Assembly (NCBI GenBank): GCA_008360955.1
Contig: LUCM01008695.1
Coordinates: 65,323 to 129,322 of the forward strand
Reading direction: 5' to 3'
From: Fasciolopsis buskii
Taxonomy: Eukaryota; Platyhelminthes; Trematoda; Plagiorchiida; Fasciolidae
Length of the DNA: 64,000 nt
The notes below the pieces were generated by a model that was given only the letters and a program-made list of their open reading frames with translations, was not told the DNA's origin and did no database searches. Both the position numbers and the translations under genes were made by a program. Shown here one piece after another: positions 34,801-44,470 of the stretch. Numbering within the stretch: position 1 is the stretch's first letter; each line of letters starts with the position of its first letter.

Positions 34801-37800
34801 TTAAGTAAACCACACGCTTGATTTGTTTGAATTTCTCATGTACGTTTCTGTTCTTCGAAGATCATAACCTTTCCAATAGGTTCTGCTCGTAACACGTACG
34901 AATAGTCAGATCAGATAAGCGTTCTGCGGTCATCCGATGATCACTGAGCTGCGGCAAAATTTGCACCAAAGCTAATGGATAGTCTTATTATTCTGTGTGC
35001 ATGGACAAGCAGGATCTGCCTTTTTGGACAAAGCCTTGCCAACCGTAACTTGTTGCGATATATTCGACCTGACTGATTGTAAGACTAGAGCATCATGTTG
35101 CTCTGCAATGCAAACTATGTTGAGAATAACGGATTGTCTGTACCAAACGGGAGAAGCCTATTCCAATTATTTGTCAAAATGACAAATAAGTTGAGCTTAA
35201 CGCAGTCTTACTTTCACACATCAACTGATCACTTCGGGCTTACAGAGCATAAGCGACTGTTAACCGAGTTTTATTTTAAAAAGGCCCCTTCTGTCTTATC
35301 AGTTAGAACTGTCCCTACACCACATTGACTCTCAGAGAAGCTACTTTGTCTCATGAGGAGGCAAGAAATGCCTTGATGGGATATCAAATGAGATACCATA
35401 AGCAGCCCAATTGAAGCAAACTACACGGATCCTAAATTTGAGTCCCACTGACGTATCAGGCATCAATCACCACTGAGACCATTGTGAGCACTAAACACGA
35501 CTGTTGGCTTGTCTGAATGAGAGTGCGCACATTGCAGGAACCGAAATTCAGAGGCTTACTTGGCTTGAGAAAGTGCGACCAACGAAACTCAAAATCATCA
35601 GCGACGCCATATGACTATGAAGCATGCTATCTGGAGGAGCATTATCAATAACCACAGGGAGGCAAAATGAGACAGTTTGGGACAAGAGGCACACCGAATA
35701 AAAGAGAGAATTTTGCTCGGAAGCACATCTATTCCTACCCAATCCGGTCGAAGCAATGGGTCGCGAGGTCCTCATTATTCTGCGCAACAAGCAATGCTAT
35801 TTGGCACTCACTGTATTTGTGCCAATCTCAAGAGGTGTTGGATAGATTCTGTTCAAGGGTCCTGTTTCTAAGTAGGAGAACGATTAGGGTTATCAATCAA
35901 AGCCTTTGGTTCTAACAAGAACCTGTCGGTAGGGTAACGGGTAGTGGCTGAGTGGAAGTCCATTTGCTTGGATCCATCATCCTTCCACTCATTTCCCTCG
36001 ATTGGGCTGCCAGCTGAAACAAACCCCCTGGAGGAGCCAGAAGACACAAGTACACATAATCCGCTACGTGCAGTAGACATTAAGGCCACGACTCGGGCAG
36101 GAGGCAAAAAATCCATTCTGTGATACAAATTGACTGGCTTATGAATCAATTCTCATAATTTATGCTGTGACCTCATGCGTTGACTGAAGTGTTCTGCCAT
36201 CCTGTAAGATGCCGTCGGATTCGGTTAACTGGAAAGATTTGCTCTGTCACATGGGGTTCAGAAGGTCCACAGCAAATTGTCTAAACGCCTTGGTATTCGA
36301 AGACTGATGCAACTGTAATGTACCGATGGAGCAAGACATAAACACGCAGAATTTCACGGGCACAAATGCTCTGGTTTGCGCCAAATCGCAGATAGTTTGG
36401 CTGTACATTGGGAGTATTTTATGAGTCAGATTTGTCGGTCAGGCCTAGTGGAAAATTGTACGAACGCAAGTAATCGAAATCACAAACAAGTGGTGAATTT
36501 TTTGCAATATAAATTTCACGTACCTTGCACAGAACGTTCAAGACATACTTGACTGATTTCCAGTCGTGTTGTCATTTGATATGTAGTCTGTCAAAGAATA
36601 AACTGAACGAAATGTATGGACGATAGGCCCGTAATAGATAAACTTCCTAATAATAGTACGATAGTGATTTTTTTAATTTCGGTCTTTCATGAATTATAAC
36701 CGTCAACTTTCCGACGTGACCGTCCAAACAAACTGAGTCCAATCTATTTTACGTCCAATAAACAAGTCACAAATTCATTGACTGAATTTAAATCACAAGC
36801 GTTCTATATTGTCTCTGGAAACTTCGTCTGATCAAATTTCATTGAGTATCCTTTCTGTATTCACGTTATCGCAGCCTTTAAATGAATAAAACCGTAAACA
36901 AGTTTTCCGTCGTAATCACGGAATTTATTCTTAATAATGTTTTGGATCCACAGCCGTCGTTCAAACAACAAATGTATGAATCATCGAAATTAAAAGCTCA
37001 ATAGGTGATAAAAGTCCAAATGTTTATGAAAGATTTGTCTTTTCATTGCATACGTGGAATAAAATTGCTGTTTGAGGAACGTGACGTGTCGCTTTTGAAG
37101 TTAAATTGTCGTGACGAGATAGTGGGGAACTATGACCTTGAAATTCGGAGTGAAACAACCACATTCGGTATGCTAAAGTACCGGACTGACGATGAATTAT
37201 TGTCTACCACGAAGGAGTCCGGATGAGTTGGGATTAAAGTTTCTGCATTTCGAAATGACAAATACCTAATCCACTGGGCCGTCAAAATAATCCAGGCAGC
37301 CTGTTCCAATTGAAAGTTTTATTCTGTCCTAATATTTACAAGCCTAAATAAGTTACTCATTGGTAAATTCTATTTACTATTTTCATAGGGTTCTGATCAT
37401 CGATCTTGGTATTTAGAGCTCAAATTTGTCATCACTGGTCGAGTTGATACTGTCAATGCATCATCATCTTCCGCTTGATAGATTCGGTGGGTTTCCCGAT
37501 TGCAACAGGCAGGCGCAGTTTGAACTGAAACGAGTATTCGTCAGGAGAATTGAAATCGAACCATGACTCGAGAGAACACGGGGACAGCTAGGTAGATCTT
37601 TATCTGTAAGTCTCAAAATCATGGTGATTACCGGCAGGAGAATGGTGAATTTTAATTTATCCACACTATTGGCCATATGTGATGGCGAAGCAAAATCAGA
37701 ATAAACGCAGCTAAGATCAACGAACGTCCCCTGAACTGGTCTTCAGTTAAGAAACGGGAACCCTAGACGGAACAGTGATTGTGTACCCACTGCCACATTC

Positions 37801-40619
37801 GGACACTGTTAATTTTAAAGTTGATCAAACCAGTCTTACGACTGCGCAAAAGTTGATTTGGGTGAGTGTTAAATTCCACAATCAAAAGGCAGTGTACGGA
37901 CGAGTCTGAGTAAACGTCCATGTATAAATTTGATTGTAAGGATATATAGTTTCAAAATCGGCAGGTAAAGAATGGTAAGAATAAATGGCCACTTGGGTTC
38001 GTGATAGACAGATAACAATAACACACACACAGAGAGGGAGAAAGTATGTGCCGATAGGACCTTAGAAGATCATAGAAAAGGACAATATAGCCACCACTCG
38101 ACGGTGAGTTAGCGGCTACAGTTCCAAGGTTATTGAAATGTCGCATTTTTTGAGTCGTGCCCTTTCAACATAAGTTCTGATATTCGAGCTCCTGGTAGAT
38201 TCACTTTTTATGTAAACATAAAAGTTAAGGTGAAATCGAGGAACATCTGGCCAACAACAAGCAAACCGGATTTGAGCAGGACACCAGAAACCAAGTGAGA
38301 TAAAACAAGGGTGGGTCTAACAAAGAACTGGTGAATATGTGGAGTGTGATTGCATGATATTTCTAATCCGGATAAATTTAATGAAAATACAGATAATGTT
38401 TTGGAAAGTTGGAATAAATTGGGTTTTGCAATTACTACAGTCAACATAATTGTAAAGTCCACATGGGGAAATACTTTTGAAGTTCCAATTTTGGCTGATC
38501 TCCGATCACAGTTATTGGGTGTTGAGATATGAAGCAAACAGGGTAAGCAAGGGAACAATGAAATACAGTACCGTTGACGAAATTCGCGTCTAGTGTATCC
38601 CAGCAAATGTTTTGAAGACCGTGAAAGTAAGCATGGAACAATCAGAAACATGTCTTTACAGAGTATTGTTCCAGTAGCACTTTGTCAGCATGAACTGAGT
38701 CAGCGCGCTTATTGAATCAACTTTAGGCCCATAATCGAAAATGCGTTGTAAAATTGGACATAGGCCATTACGACTGGAGATCTTCACGCTTAGCATGGTG
38801 AAAGCTTTAGGATTCGTCCAACAAAAGCAAGTTTATGACACCAAGTCTCACGAGTCTCACCTACAATGGCTTGTCGCGCCGGTCAGCAGGATCCTACAGA
38901 GCGGCATTTGCTTTGAAAATTTCGCATTCACAAATCCGTTCATGTGCAATTGTTGAAAATAAAAGAAAAATAGTTTGTCACCGCTCCGTTTTCCTCCAGT
39001 CATTCACACGAATACTACACAGTTCCACATTTCAAGTTTCATTTCTGACATTACAGGGAATTCCCGTTACCCAATGATTAGGATTATATATGAAACATTT
39101 ATCTACCTGGTTTCTAAAAATCGCCAGGCAAAATGCACAAAAGAGGGACAGACTACTTTGTATTATCCACAGATGGATCTTCCTGAACGGCAAAATTTCA
39201 CTAAACGACCATTTTATGTTTCAAAACTGTTCCACCGCTTAAAGTGAAATTTGCTGCAAGCTATTAGAATTTACGAAACCGCGGATTACATTTACCCTCT
39301 ATTTATTTAACAATATGAAGTAAAATAGCGAATCTTTTCGATCTGATTTATCACAACTTCTCATTTCAGAAGGAAAAGCGATCATTGGCCAGATAACTAT
39401 CAACAGTTTAGATCAACTAATTGAAACGAAATATGTCTGTGACCGTGGCGATGTTGATTTGGGCGAGTGTGAATGTCCCGGACTCACTGATCAAGATCTG
39501 GAACCTTTTATCAGGGAACTGAAACAACATGCTGGATCGATCAGACGAATGTTTTTACTGGAACGATGTTTAAGCAGCGGTTATGTGATACTGGGCTATC
39601 AGGACAATGGGACTGGAATCTTTTTTATCGATCGCGACGGATGCGTTTACCAATTATGTCAAACATTCACGCAATACATACGTCTGGCTGTAGCTCATTT
39701 GGGTTTGGTTGATTGGCACGTCCTGTACACGCCCACAATCCCGTCAAATCAGTCATTGGTATTTGAAAGTTTGCTAATTTACGTTTTAAACAACTAGCAA
39801 TACATGGGACTATTTGTTCCCGAACGTATACCCATTTCGTCCAGCGGAATGAGGCTTGGAAACGAAAGGGATTTTGGAGCTTGTGCATTTACAACTATTA
39901 ATACGAAAAAATTAATCTGTCTGGAAGATCAAGTGTGAGTATTTGCCATAGCATCGAATGAGTGATCGATTAGTTTATTGATATTCTACTAATTCATATG
40001 ATGTTACATTTGGTAAACAAAAACGTTACGTGGATTATTTGTGAGATTCTCTATTGATTTCTCCCAGGAGCTAAGTGAATGCAGAATTGTATCAAAGTAT
40101 AAATTCCTCAATAAAATAAACATCACTTCATGAGTTATGAAAAATAATTTCAAATAAGCCAATAGCTTTGTTGGTCAAGCACGTGTCTTTTATTAATTTA
40201 TGTAAAACATACAAAATCTATCACGATTTCCTCTCAATAGTTTATCAAGTTTATCATCAATCACTGGTCCCCTGGCCACGCTTACCGTTGGGGAGAATAC
40301 TGAAAGAATCTAAAATTTCATTTATTGTTGAAGTAATTTTGTATTTATCAATTGCTTGAATCCATTTCTGAACCTTGATGATGCCATAGGCCCTAACGTC
40401 CTTTTTGAGTCATTTTCTGATTCGCTGGTTTGATTTATCTGATCCTCCTTCAGTTCGGCTCATTATGCTGGAAGACCATTGTTATTGAGAACAACACAAC
40501 GTGGCGAACAAGCTCGTTTTCAGTTATTCGTACTCATGCCAATACATAACATTAAATATGGTCTGGAGATGGTTCAAGGAAAATTGTCGGTTTGCAGTCG
40601 CATCAGTTCGCAACTCTGA
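31819..40619 (+). CDS. TPGS2: Tubulin polyglutamylase complex subunit 2 (whole gene, five coding exons)
   Basis: TPGS2 is a non-catalytic subunit of the complex that adds glutamate side chains to tubulin in cilia and other stable microtubules, with TTLL1 as catalytic partner; it carries an SMI1/KNR4-like fold. Joining 31819-31858, 31895-32062, 39370-39758, 39798-39934 and 40454-40619 keeps one open frame of exactly 900 nt (299 residues plus TGA), close to the usual length of about 300. Recognisable blocks in order: CDVNLEIKKPLTESDCHEWE, LPSDLKDFYQTTNGFNFSWN, IIGQITINSLDQL, IFFIDRDGCVYQLCQTFTQY, IRLAVAHLGLVDW, and LQYMGLFVPERI. ATG 31819 is the first ATG after an in-frame stop (31768) and has G at -3 and +4. 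The C-terminal third past residue ~215 is less conserved; exon 5 rests on splice phase alone. No lesion is seen, so it looks functional. Confidence 0.87.
31859..31894 (+). other. TPGS2: TPGS2 intron 1, 36-nt micro-intron
   Basis: GTAGGT...GCAG, 36 nt. Its removal is required to keep the frame and family alignment. Very short introns near the 5' end are a known feature of flatworm genes. Confidence 0.65.
31895..32062 (+). CDS. TPGS2: TPGS2 coding exon 2
   Basis: Begins after AGCAG in phase 1, encodes the conserved WENTNKLVLPSDLKDFYQTT and NGFNFSWNNVCG, and ends in phase 1 at donor GTGAGA (32063). An alternative start at ATG 31885 would give MGADFKEA without a micro-intron, but would lose the N-terminal helix that aligns with the family. 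Confidence 0.85.
32063..39369 (+). other. TPGS2: TPGS2 intron 2, 7.3 kb
   Basis: GTGAGA to TTTCAG. It contains the antisense RTE fragment (32990-33900), an (AAT)n run near 32304 and an (AC)n run near 38020. No other gene is recognised in 34000-39300. The 147-codon stretch on the - strand at 38208-38651 has no identifiable motif. Confidence 0.8.
32990..33900 (-). pseudogene. RTE-type LINE reverse transcriptase C-terminus
   Basis: On the - strand from 33703: SASKCKALLQN, LEGQESTTVDRFIYLANCLT, VNECISKARVAYTSLKHS, then in other frames YDYETCSLHAQGYIHRLEVF, HRFWCSIARIGWTGRTNNV, and finally GGQQIKRQRRMR, NWMQALKEMTVNRD at about 33000. This is the ordered C-terminal half of an RTE polyprotein (APSKCKVLLQDW, VDRFVYLGSCI, YGCETWPLR, HRCLRxIARIGW, ETLKDMAxNRxQW). 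Stops and frameshifts throughout. It sits antisense inside TPGS2 intron 2. Confidence 0.82.
39370..39758 (+). CDS. TPGS2: TPGS2 coding exon 3
   Basis: Follows acceptor CTTCTCATTTCAG. The joined codon GAA links exon 2 to GKAIIGQITINSLDQL in the right family order. The acidic middle (GDVDLGECECPGLTDQD) corresponds to the variable acidic loop of the family, followed by RMFLLERCLSSGYVILGYQ and the conserved GIFFIDRDGCVYQLCQTFTQ and HLGLVDWHVLYTPTIPS. It ends in phase 0 at GTATTT. Confidence 0.9.
39759..39797 (+). other. TPGS2: TPGS2 intron 3, 39-nt micro-intron
   Basis: GTATTT...ACTAG, 39 nt, phase 0, a multiple of three. Its last codon is an in-frame TAG, so retention would truncate the protein. 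Removal joins NQSL to QYMGLFVPERI, matching the family across the junction. A possible branch site is GCTAATT. Confidence 0.75.
39798..39934 (+). CDS. TPGS2: TPGS2 coding exon 4
   Basis: Starts QYMGLFVPERIPISSSG, which continues the NQSL of exon 3 to align with the QWFSMYKP-type block of animal TPGS2. It ends after EDQ with two bases at the consensus donor GTGAGT (39935). Confidence 0.8.
40454..40619 (+). CDS. TPGS2: TPGS2 terminal coding exon
   Basis: Acceptor CCTCCTTCAG precedes 40454. The phase fits exon 4 (GT plus T gives Val), and the frame stays open through SAHYAGRPLLLRTTQRGEQA to TGA 40617-40619. No conserved family block is recognisable, which is common for the TPGS2 C-terminus, so this exon rests on splice signals and phase. 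The Penelope-like element begins within about 70 bp downstream. Confidence 0.6.
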
Positions 40620-41190
40620 GAATGCGTCTGTGTGTATGTGTAATTGATCAATTTGTCACACGATCAGGTTGTAGACCACTTGTTGGATAATGACAACTGG
40701 GCCAGGGAAGTTTAAGGGTCTGGACAAATAGTTTCTGAGCGCATAGAGGGGGGTTACACAAACGGATAGATACGGCTTCGGCTGTGTTCAAGATGCGACA
40801 CTTGACAGTTCTTGATTGTCTGACCCTCACTTTTTTAGATGGTGCGGAAAGCACTTGTCACGTTCACCGCGTGATTTGACTTGACTGGGTATGAACACAC
40901 CACGTTAGTAATTATTTTAACTGTTCATGTGCTCAACCAAGCCGGGTGGTGTTCACGAACGCGATCGGACAAACGTCTGGTCATGCGGTCAATATACCTA
41001 GTCCCACAGGAGCAGGTGAATGAATACACACAAAATAAGGCTGAAGAATCTGGCAGTCTGTCCTTTAGTTGGAAGCACATGATCGGTTTGGATGTAAAGT
41101 TTTAACTGTGCAGCAAAGGATGTTCTGCGGATTGAACTTGACAGCCTCCGTTGGATAATTTCCGCTTCCGTGTCACCTTTGAAAGGCAAA

Positions 41191-42306
41191 CTAACGTATA
41201 CGGGTTTCTTTATTGATCCTATTACTTTTAGTCTTACTTCGTGTTTTTCCAGTTTTATTTGTGAATATTTCGGGGTATCCATTTTGTACGAATACGCTTC
41301 GCAGGAAACGAAGTTCATTTTCAATTGTGTCGTCCGTGCATATTCTTCTTGCTCTATCAACTAAACAGCACATTAGGTTCCTATTCGCTTGTAACGGCAC
41401 AAAGCTGTGAAAATGAATGTACTGTCCGTTCCATGTTGCATTTCTATAGGCTGATAGTTGTGCAGACCCGTCCTGCCGTCGCCTTATGTACACATCTAAG
41501 TATGCTAAACTATGGTCTGCTTCTTTTTCTAGTGTAAAATGTACGTTTGGATGGACACTGTTAAATGTGTTTAACATGTGGTTTACGTCTGCATGTTGCT
41601 CTACAACACATAGTATATCATCAACATAACATTTGTAAACGGTACAGTGCCTGATTGGTGAGCGCAGTTCATTATTCTTCAGTTTGGACATAAAGATATC
41701 AGCAAACAATGGTCCCAGAGGAGACTCCATTGCCACTCCGTCCTTTTGCCGGTATATTTCACCATTGAATTGAAACCGAACATTTTTGGTGCATACAAAG
41801 AGTAGCTTTTTCAGTTCATCCAGTAGGATCCCTATGGAGGTGTTGTTATCTTGAATGTACTCGCGAACGTAACTGGTGGTTTTGCTGATCGGAACATTCG
41901 TAAACAGAGAAACTGCATCGAGTGATAACATCTGTTTCCCTTCCAGACGTAGGCTCATAATAGTTTCTGTGAGATCAAATGTATCTCGCAAACTATATCT
42001 AGAAATGACTGCCCTGACTGGTTCCAGTAGGCTGGCAAACCACTTAGATAAAGCGTGATACGGAGAATTACACATGTCCAAGATAGGCCTCATCGGAGCT
42101 CCGTCTTTGTGCACCTTCGGTAGGCTGTACAATCTGGGAATTGTTGTAACTGTGGGTCGTATCCGCTCAAAAGTTAAGGCGTCAACCATTCCATTCTGTT
42201 TTAAGGCTCTTAATTTCATAGAAATTGATTTGTCCATTTGAGTTGTCCTATGCTTTTCGGTTGGAGTCTCTGTGAATGTTGACTCGTCGCCCACTATTCT
42301 GTTCAT
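41191..42306 (-). CDS. Penelope-like reverse transcriptase core, longest open frame in the window
   Basis: 371 codons. Catalytic Asp residues of motif A (SLDAVSLF) and motif C (YVDD) are intact; the motif B glycine of GVAMGSPLGP is Glu (GVAMES). The downstream half carries YLDVYIRRRQDG and the RxxLxxNGYP block (FLRSVFVQNGYPEIF). It shares its frame with 42316-42981, separated only by TAA codon 42316-42318. After NKTGKTRSKTKSN the frame runs out, while the homologous linker continues one frame over, showing an indel near 41270. Confidence 0.9.
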   Translation of the reverse strand: MNRIVGDESTFTETPTEKHRTTQMDKSISMKLRALKQNGMVDALTFERIRPTVTTIPRLYSLPKVHKDGAPMRPILDMCNSPYHALSKWFASLLEPVRAVISRYSLRDTFDLTETIMSLRLEGKQMLSLDAVSLFTNVPISKTTSYVREYIQDNNTSIGILLDELKKLLFVCTKNVRFQFNGEIYRQKDGVAMESPLGPLFADIFMSKLKNNELRSPIRHCTVYKCYVDDILCVVEQHADVNHMLNTFNSVHPNVHFTLEKEADHSLAYLDVYIRRRQDGSAQLSAYRNATWNGQYIHFHSFVPLQANRNLMCCLVDRARRICTDDTIENELRFLRSVFVQNGYPEIFTNKTGKTRSKTKSNRINKETRIR

Positions 42307-42315
42307 TTTCTCAAT

Positions 42316-42981
42316 TTAGTCCAACTTATTGATGATAACAGTACCAGCGCCTTTATCTGGTTTGGTCAACATTATTTCGTTGTTTGTTTGTAGTTCTTTT
42401 AGACGTTTCAAGTGCTCAGGCGTTACCAATCCTCGCTTTACTCGTTTGTCGTCACGATATTGGTAACATGAGTTGACGAGATCGGATTTAAGTTTCTCTA
42501 AACTCTCCGGAGAGGACGGCATCAGATCCGACAGCTGACTAAACAGATTTTCAAATTCAACCTCCATATCTAGTTGCTTGGTTTTGTTGGATGGGCAACA
42601 GAATTTCGGTCCTAATGATAGAACTTCAAGCAATTTCTTGTCCAGGCTTACAGAGGACAAGTTGTGGACGAATCTTTTCGGATCCGACGGGAACTCACTA
42701 CTAGGTTTTTCTGGATTGACGGTTTTCCTCAGCGCTGACCGTAATTGCTCCAATTGTTTTTCCCTTATTGAATGAGCGTAGGCGATGAACCTTTCCTTTT
42801 CTTCTTCAGCCAACTTATCGAGGACTCGTGTCGAGTTCACAAAATTTCGCTCCAATTCTGACGCCCGTTTGTTATTGATTGGTCTGGATACGCGTCGGTG
42901 GTTATTCTTTTTCTGGTTGGATGTAGTTGGCCTCACTTTTTTTACCGAACGTTTTTCGCTGACGTTTCGATCACGATTCAA
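42316..42981 (-). CDS. Penelope-like element N-terminal region
   Basis: 221 codons, basic start (MNRDRNVSEKRSVKKVRP), charged helical middle (DKLAEEEKERFIAYAHSIRE), then LGPKFCCPS and the family signature LTKPDKGAGTVIINKLD just before the premature TAA. An overlapping stretch further upstream (43002-43331, -) may be leader sequence of the element but carries no motif I recognise. Confidence 0.85.
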   Translation of the reverse strand: MNRDRNVSEKRSVKKVRPTTSNQKKNNHRRVSRPINNKRASELERNFVNSTRVLDKLAEEEKERFIAYAHSIREKQLEQLRSALRKTVNPEKPSSEFPSDPKRFVHNLSSVSLDKKLLEVLSLGPKFCCPSNKTKQLDMEVEFENLFSQLSDLMPSSPESLEKLKSDLVNSCYQYRDDKRVKRGLVTPEHLKRLKELQTNNEIMLTKPDKGAGTVIINKLD

Positions 42982-44431
42982 CTTATTGCTGGGGATATAC
43001 GTTATCTCACTGACAGGAAAGCATCATATCTTAGCTGATGATTAGCCAGTTGGCATTCATGGTTTGGCGTCCCATGATAACTGCTAATCAGTGAAACTGT
43101 ATAGTTCAGTTCAGGTTCCGCTAAACTACGACTGACATCCCATCTCATCATTTCTTCTCTGATAAAAGAAAAATTCAATCTTGTCCTTGCGAATTCTTTT
43201 GAAATCTTTCCACTACTGGGTTTACCGAAGCTTCTGTTTTGAATGCTTCGTCTTTCCTTAGTTGTGTTATTTCCGACAATTCGAGTCCTTACAGGAAATA
43301 TCTCAAATGCCTTCGCTGGGCTATTTCTCATTTGATGCCGGTTCGCAACCGCTGACTTTTTCGTGCACTGGGTCAGTCATTATTTTATATCACACAAATA
43401 CGAACATAATTAGTGAATGCGTTCGTGGCAAACATTTCTCCATATTTGAAACTGGATGTGTTCGATCGATCGACAAAGCTTTGGACTTTATTCGACTTAT
43501 ATTTCTGTTTTCAGTCTTGTAATTTTACTGTTTATCACACTTAGAATACCGCCGCAGGATTCTTTCGAACAGTTGTCATCTTTAAAATATGTGCAGCCGT
43601 CGCTAGTTTCATTCTGCATCATTCGATTGGATGAGGAGCTTAAAGGGCTAAAATAATCTTAGATGCAACTCTTTCAACTTGTCTATCGTCTTCAGATAGT
43701 TTTCTCTATTTGACTTCTTTCATTCAAACAAAGTGGTGTACAATAATCGTTGGGTCTCGTTGTCAAGGCATCATCCCAAAAAGTTCCACGTGAAATTTTT
43801 CAAAAGCCCGACACATCGCATTCACCTGTTGGAACTGGTTGCACTAAAATGCCAAAAGAAAAACGCATTGGCGGTGATGTCCCACATTCATTTCAGGAGG
43901 ATACACTATGATTCCTTACCAAAATCAGGTGATATTCGAAGCATAGCAATACGCTCATCAACATCAGTGGCGGAAGGATTTGCTGTGCACCCAAGATGCT
44001 TGTTTCATCAAAATGACATATGAAATAAGAAAGAAATCCCTCTCAGATCTATTTACTGCTTTGTAAGTTAAACAGCTATCCATTGTCACTCGACTGGTTA
44101 CCGCGCCTGATCTGTTGAGACCTTATGTAGTTCTATATCACTTCAAATTTTGGAGTAACTGGTGCCTGATCCCTCCTCCCTCCGTATTACCGTCACTAGC
44201 GGCTATAGAGGATGCCTCTTCCACTACAGGCCTGCGTGATGCGTGTAATAAAAAGCGTTTGGTCAAAGGTGCGAGCCGGGACCCACTTAGTATTTAACGA
44301 AAAGACTGATCGTGGTCTCCGATGGGCGATCAATGACACGAAGAGGAAGGACTAGTATATGCATTATTGGTTCTTTATCTTTCATCTTCATCTACTAACT
44401 TTTATTCCCATCTATGATTACGACTGCATGA

Positions 44432-44470
44432 TTATATATATATATAATATATATGCATGCATGTATGTAT
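44432..44470 (+). repeat. (TA)n microsatellite with ATGC/ATGT variants
   Basis: TA run grading into ATGCATGC and ATGTATGT. Confidence 0.8.

Larger units (their letters stand above)
40690..42981 (-). mobile_element. Penelope-like element, RT plus GIY-YIG endonuclease, inactive
   Basis: Penelope-like elements encode an RT related to telomerase and usually a C-terminal GIY-YIG nuclease. In order on the - strand: N-terminal region with LTKPDKGAGTVII (42981-42316); RT with YSLPKVHKDGAPMRPI, SLDAVSLFTNVPI (motif A), DGVAMESPLGPLFAD (motif B) and YVDDILCVV (motif C) (42306-41191); linker VYVSLPFKGDTEAEII in another frame (to about 41050); GIY-YIG-like CVYSFTCSCGTRYIDRMTRRL in a third frame (41033-40925); and the C-terminal NTAEAVSIRLCNPPLCAQK, LKLPW (about 40800-40700). 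An in-frame TAA at 42316 splits the N-terminal region from the RT, and two frameshifts split the rest. Terminal repeats were not identified. Confidence 0.9.

Noticed and set aside
38208..38651. 147-codon - strand ORF in TPGS2 intron 2
   Set aside because: No recognisable domain; hydrophobic composition follows from base composition.
39459..39797. TPGS2 ending at TAG 39795
   Set aside because: The TAG is the last codon of a 39-nt intron; the family block resumes at 39798.
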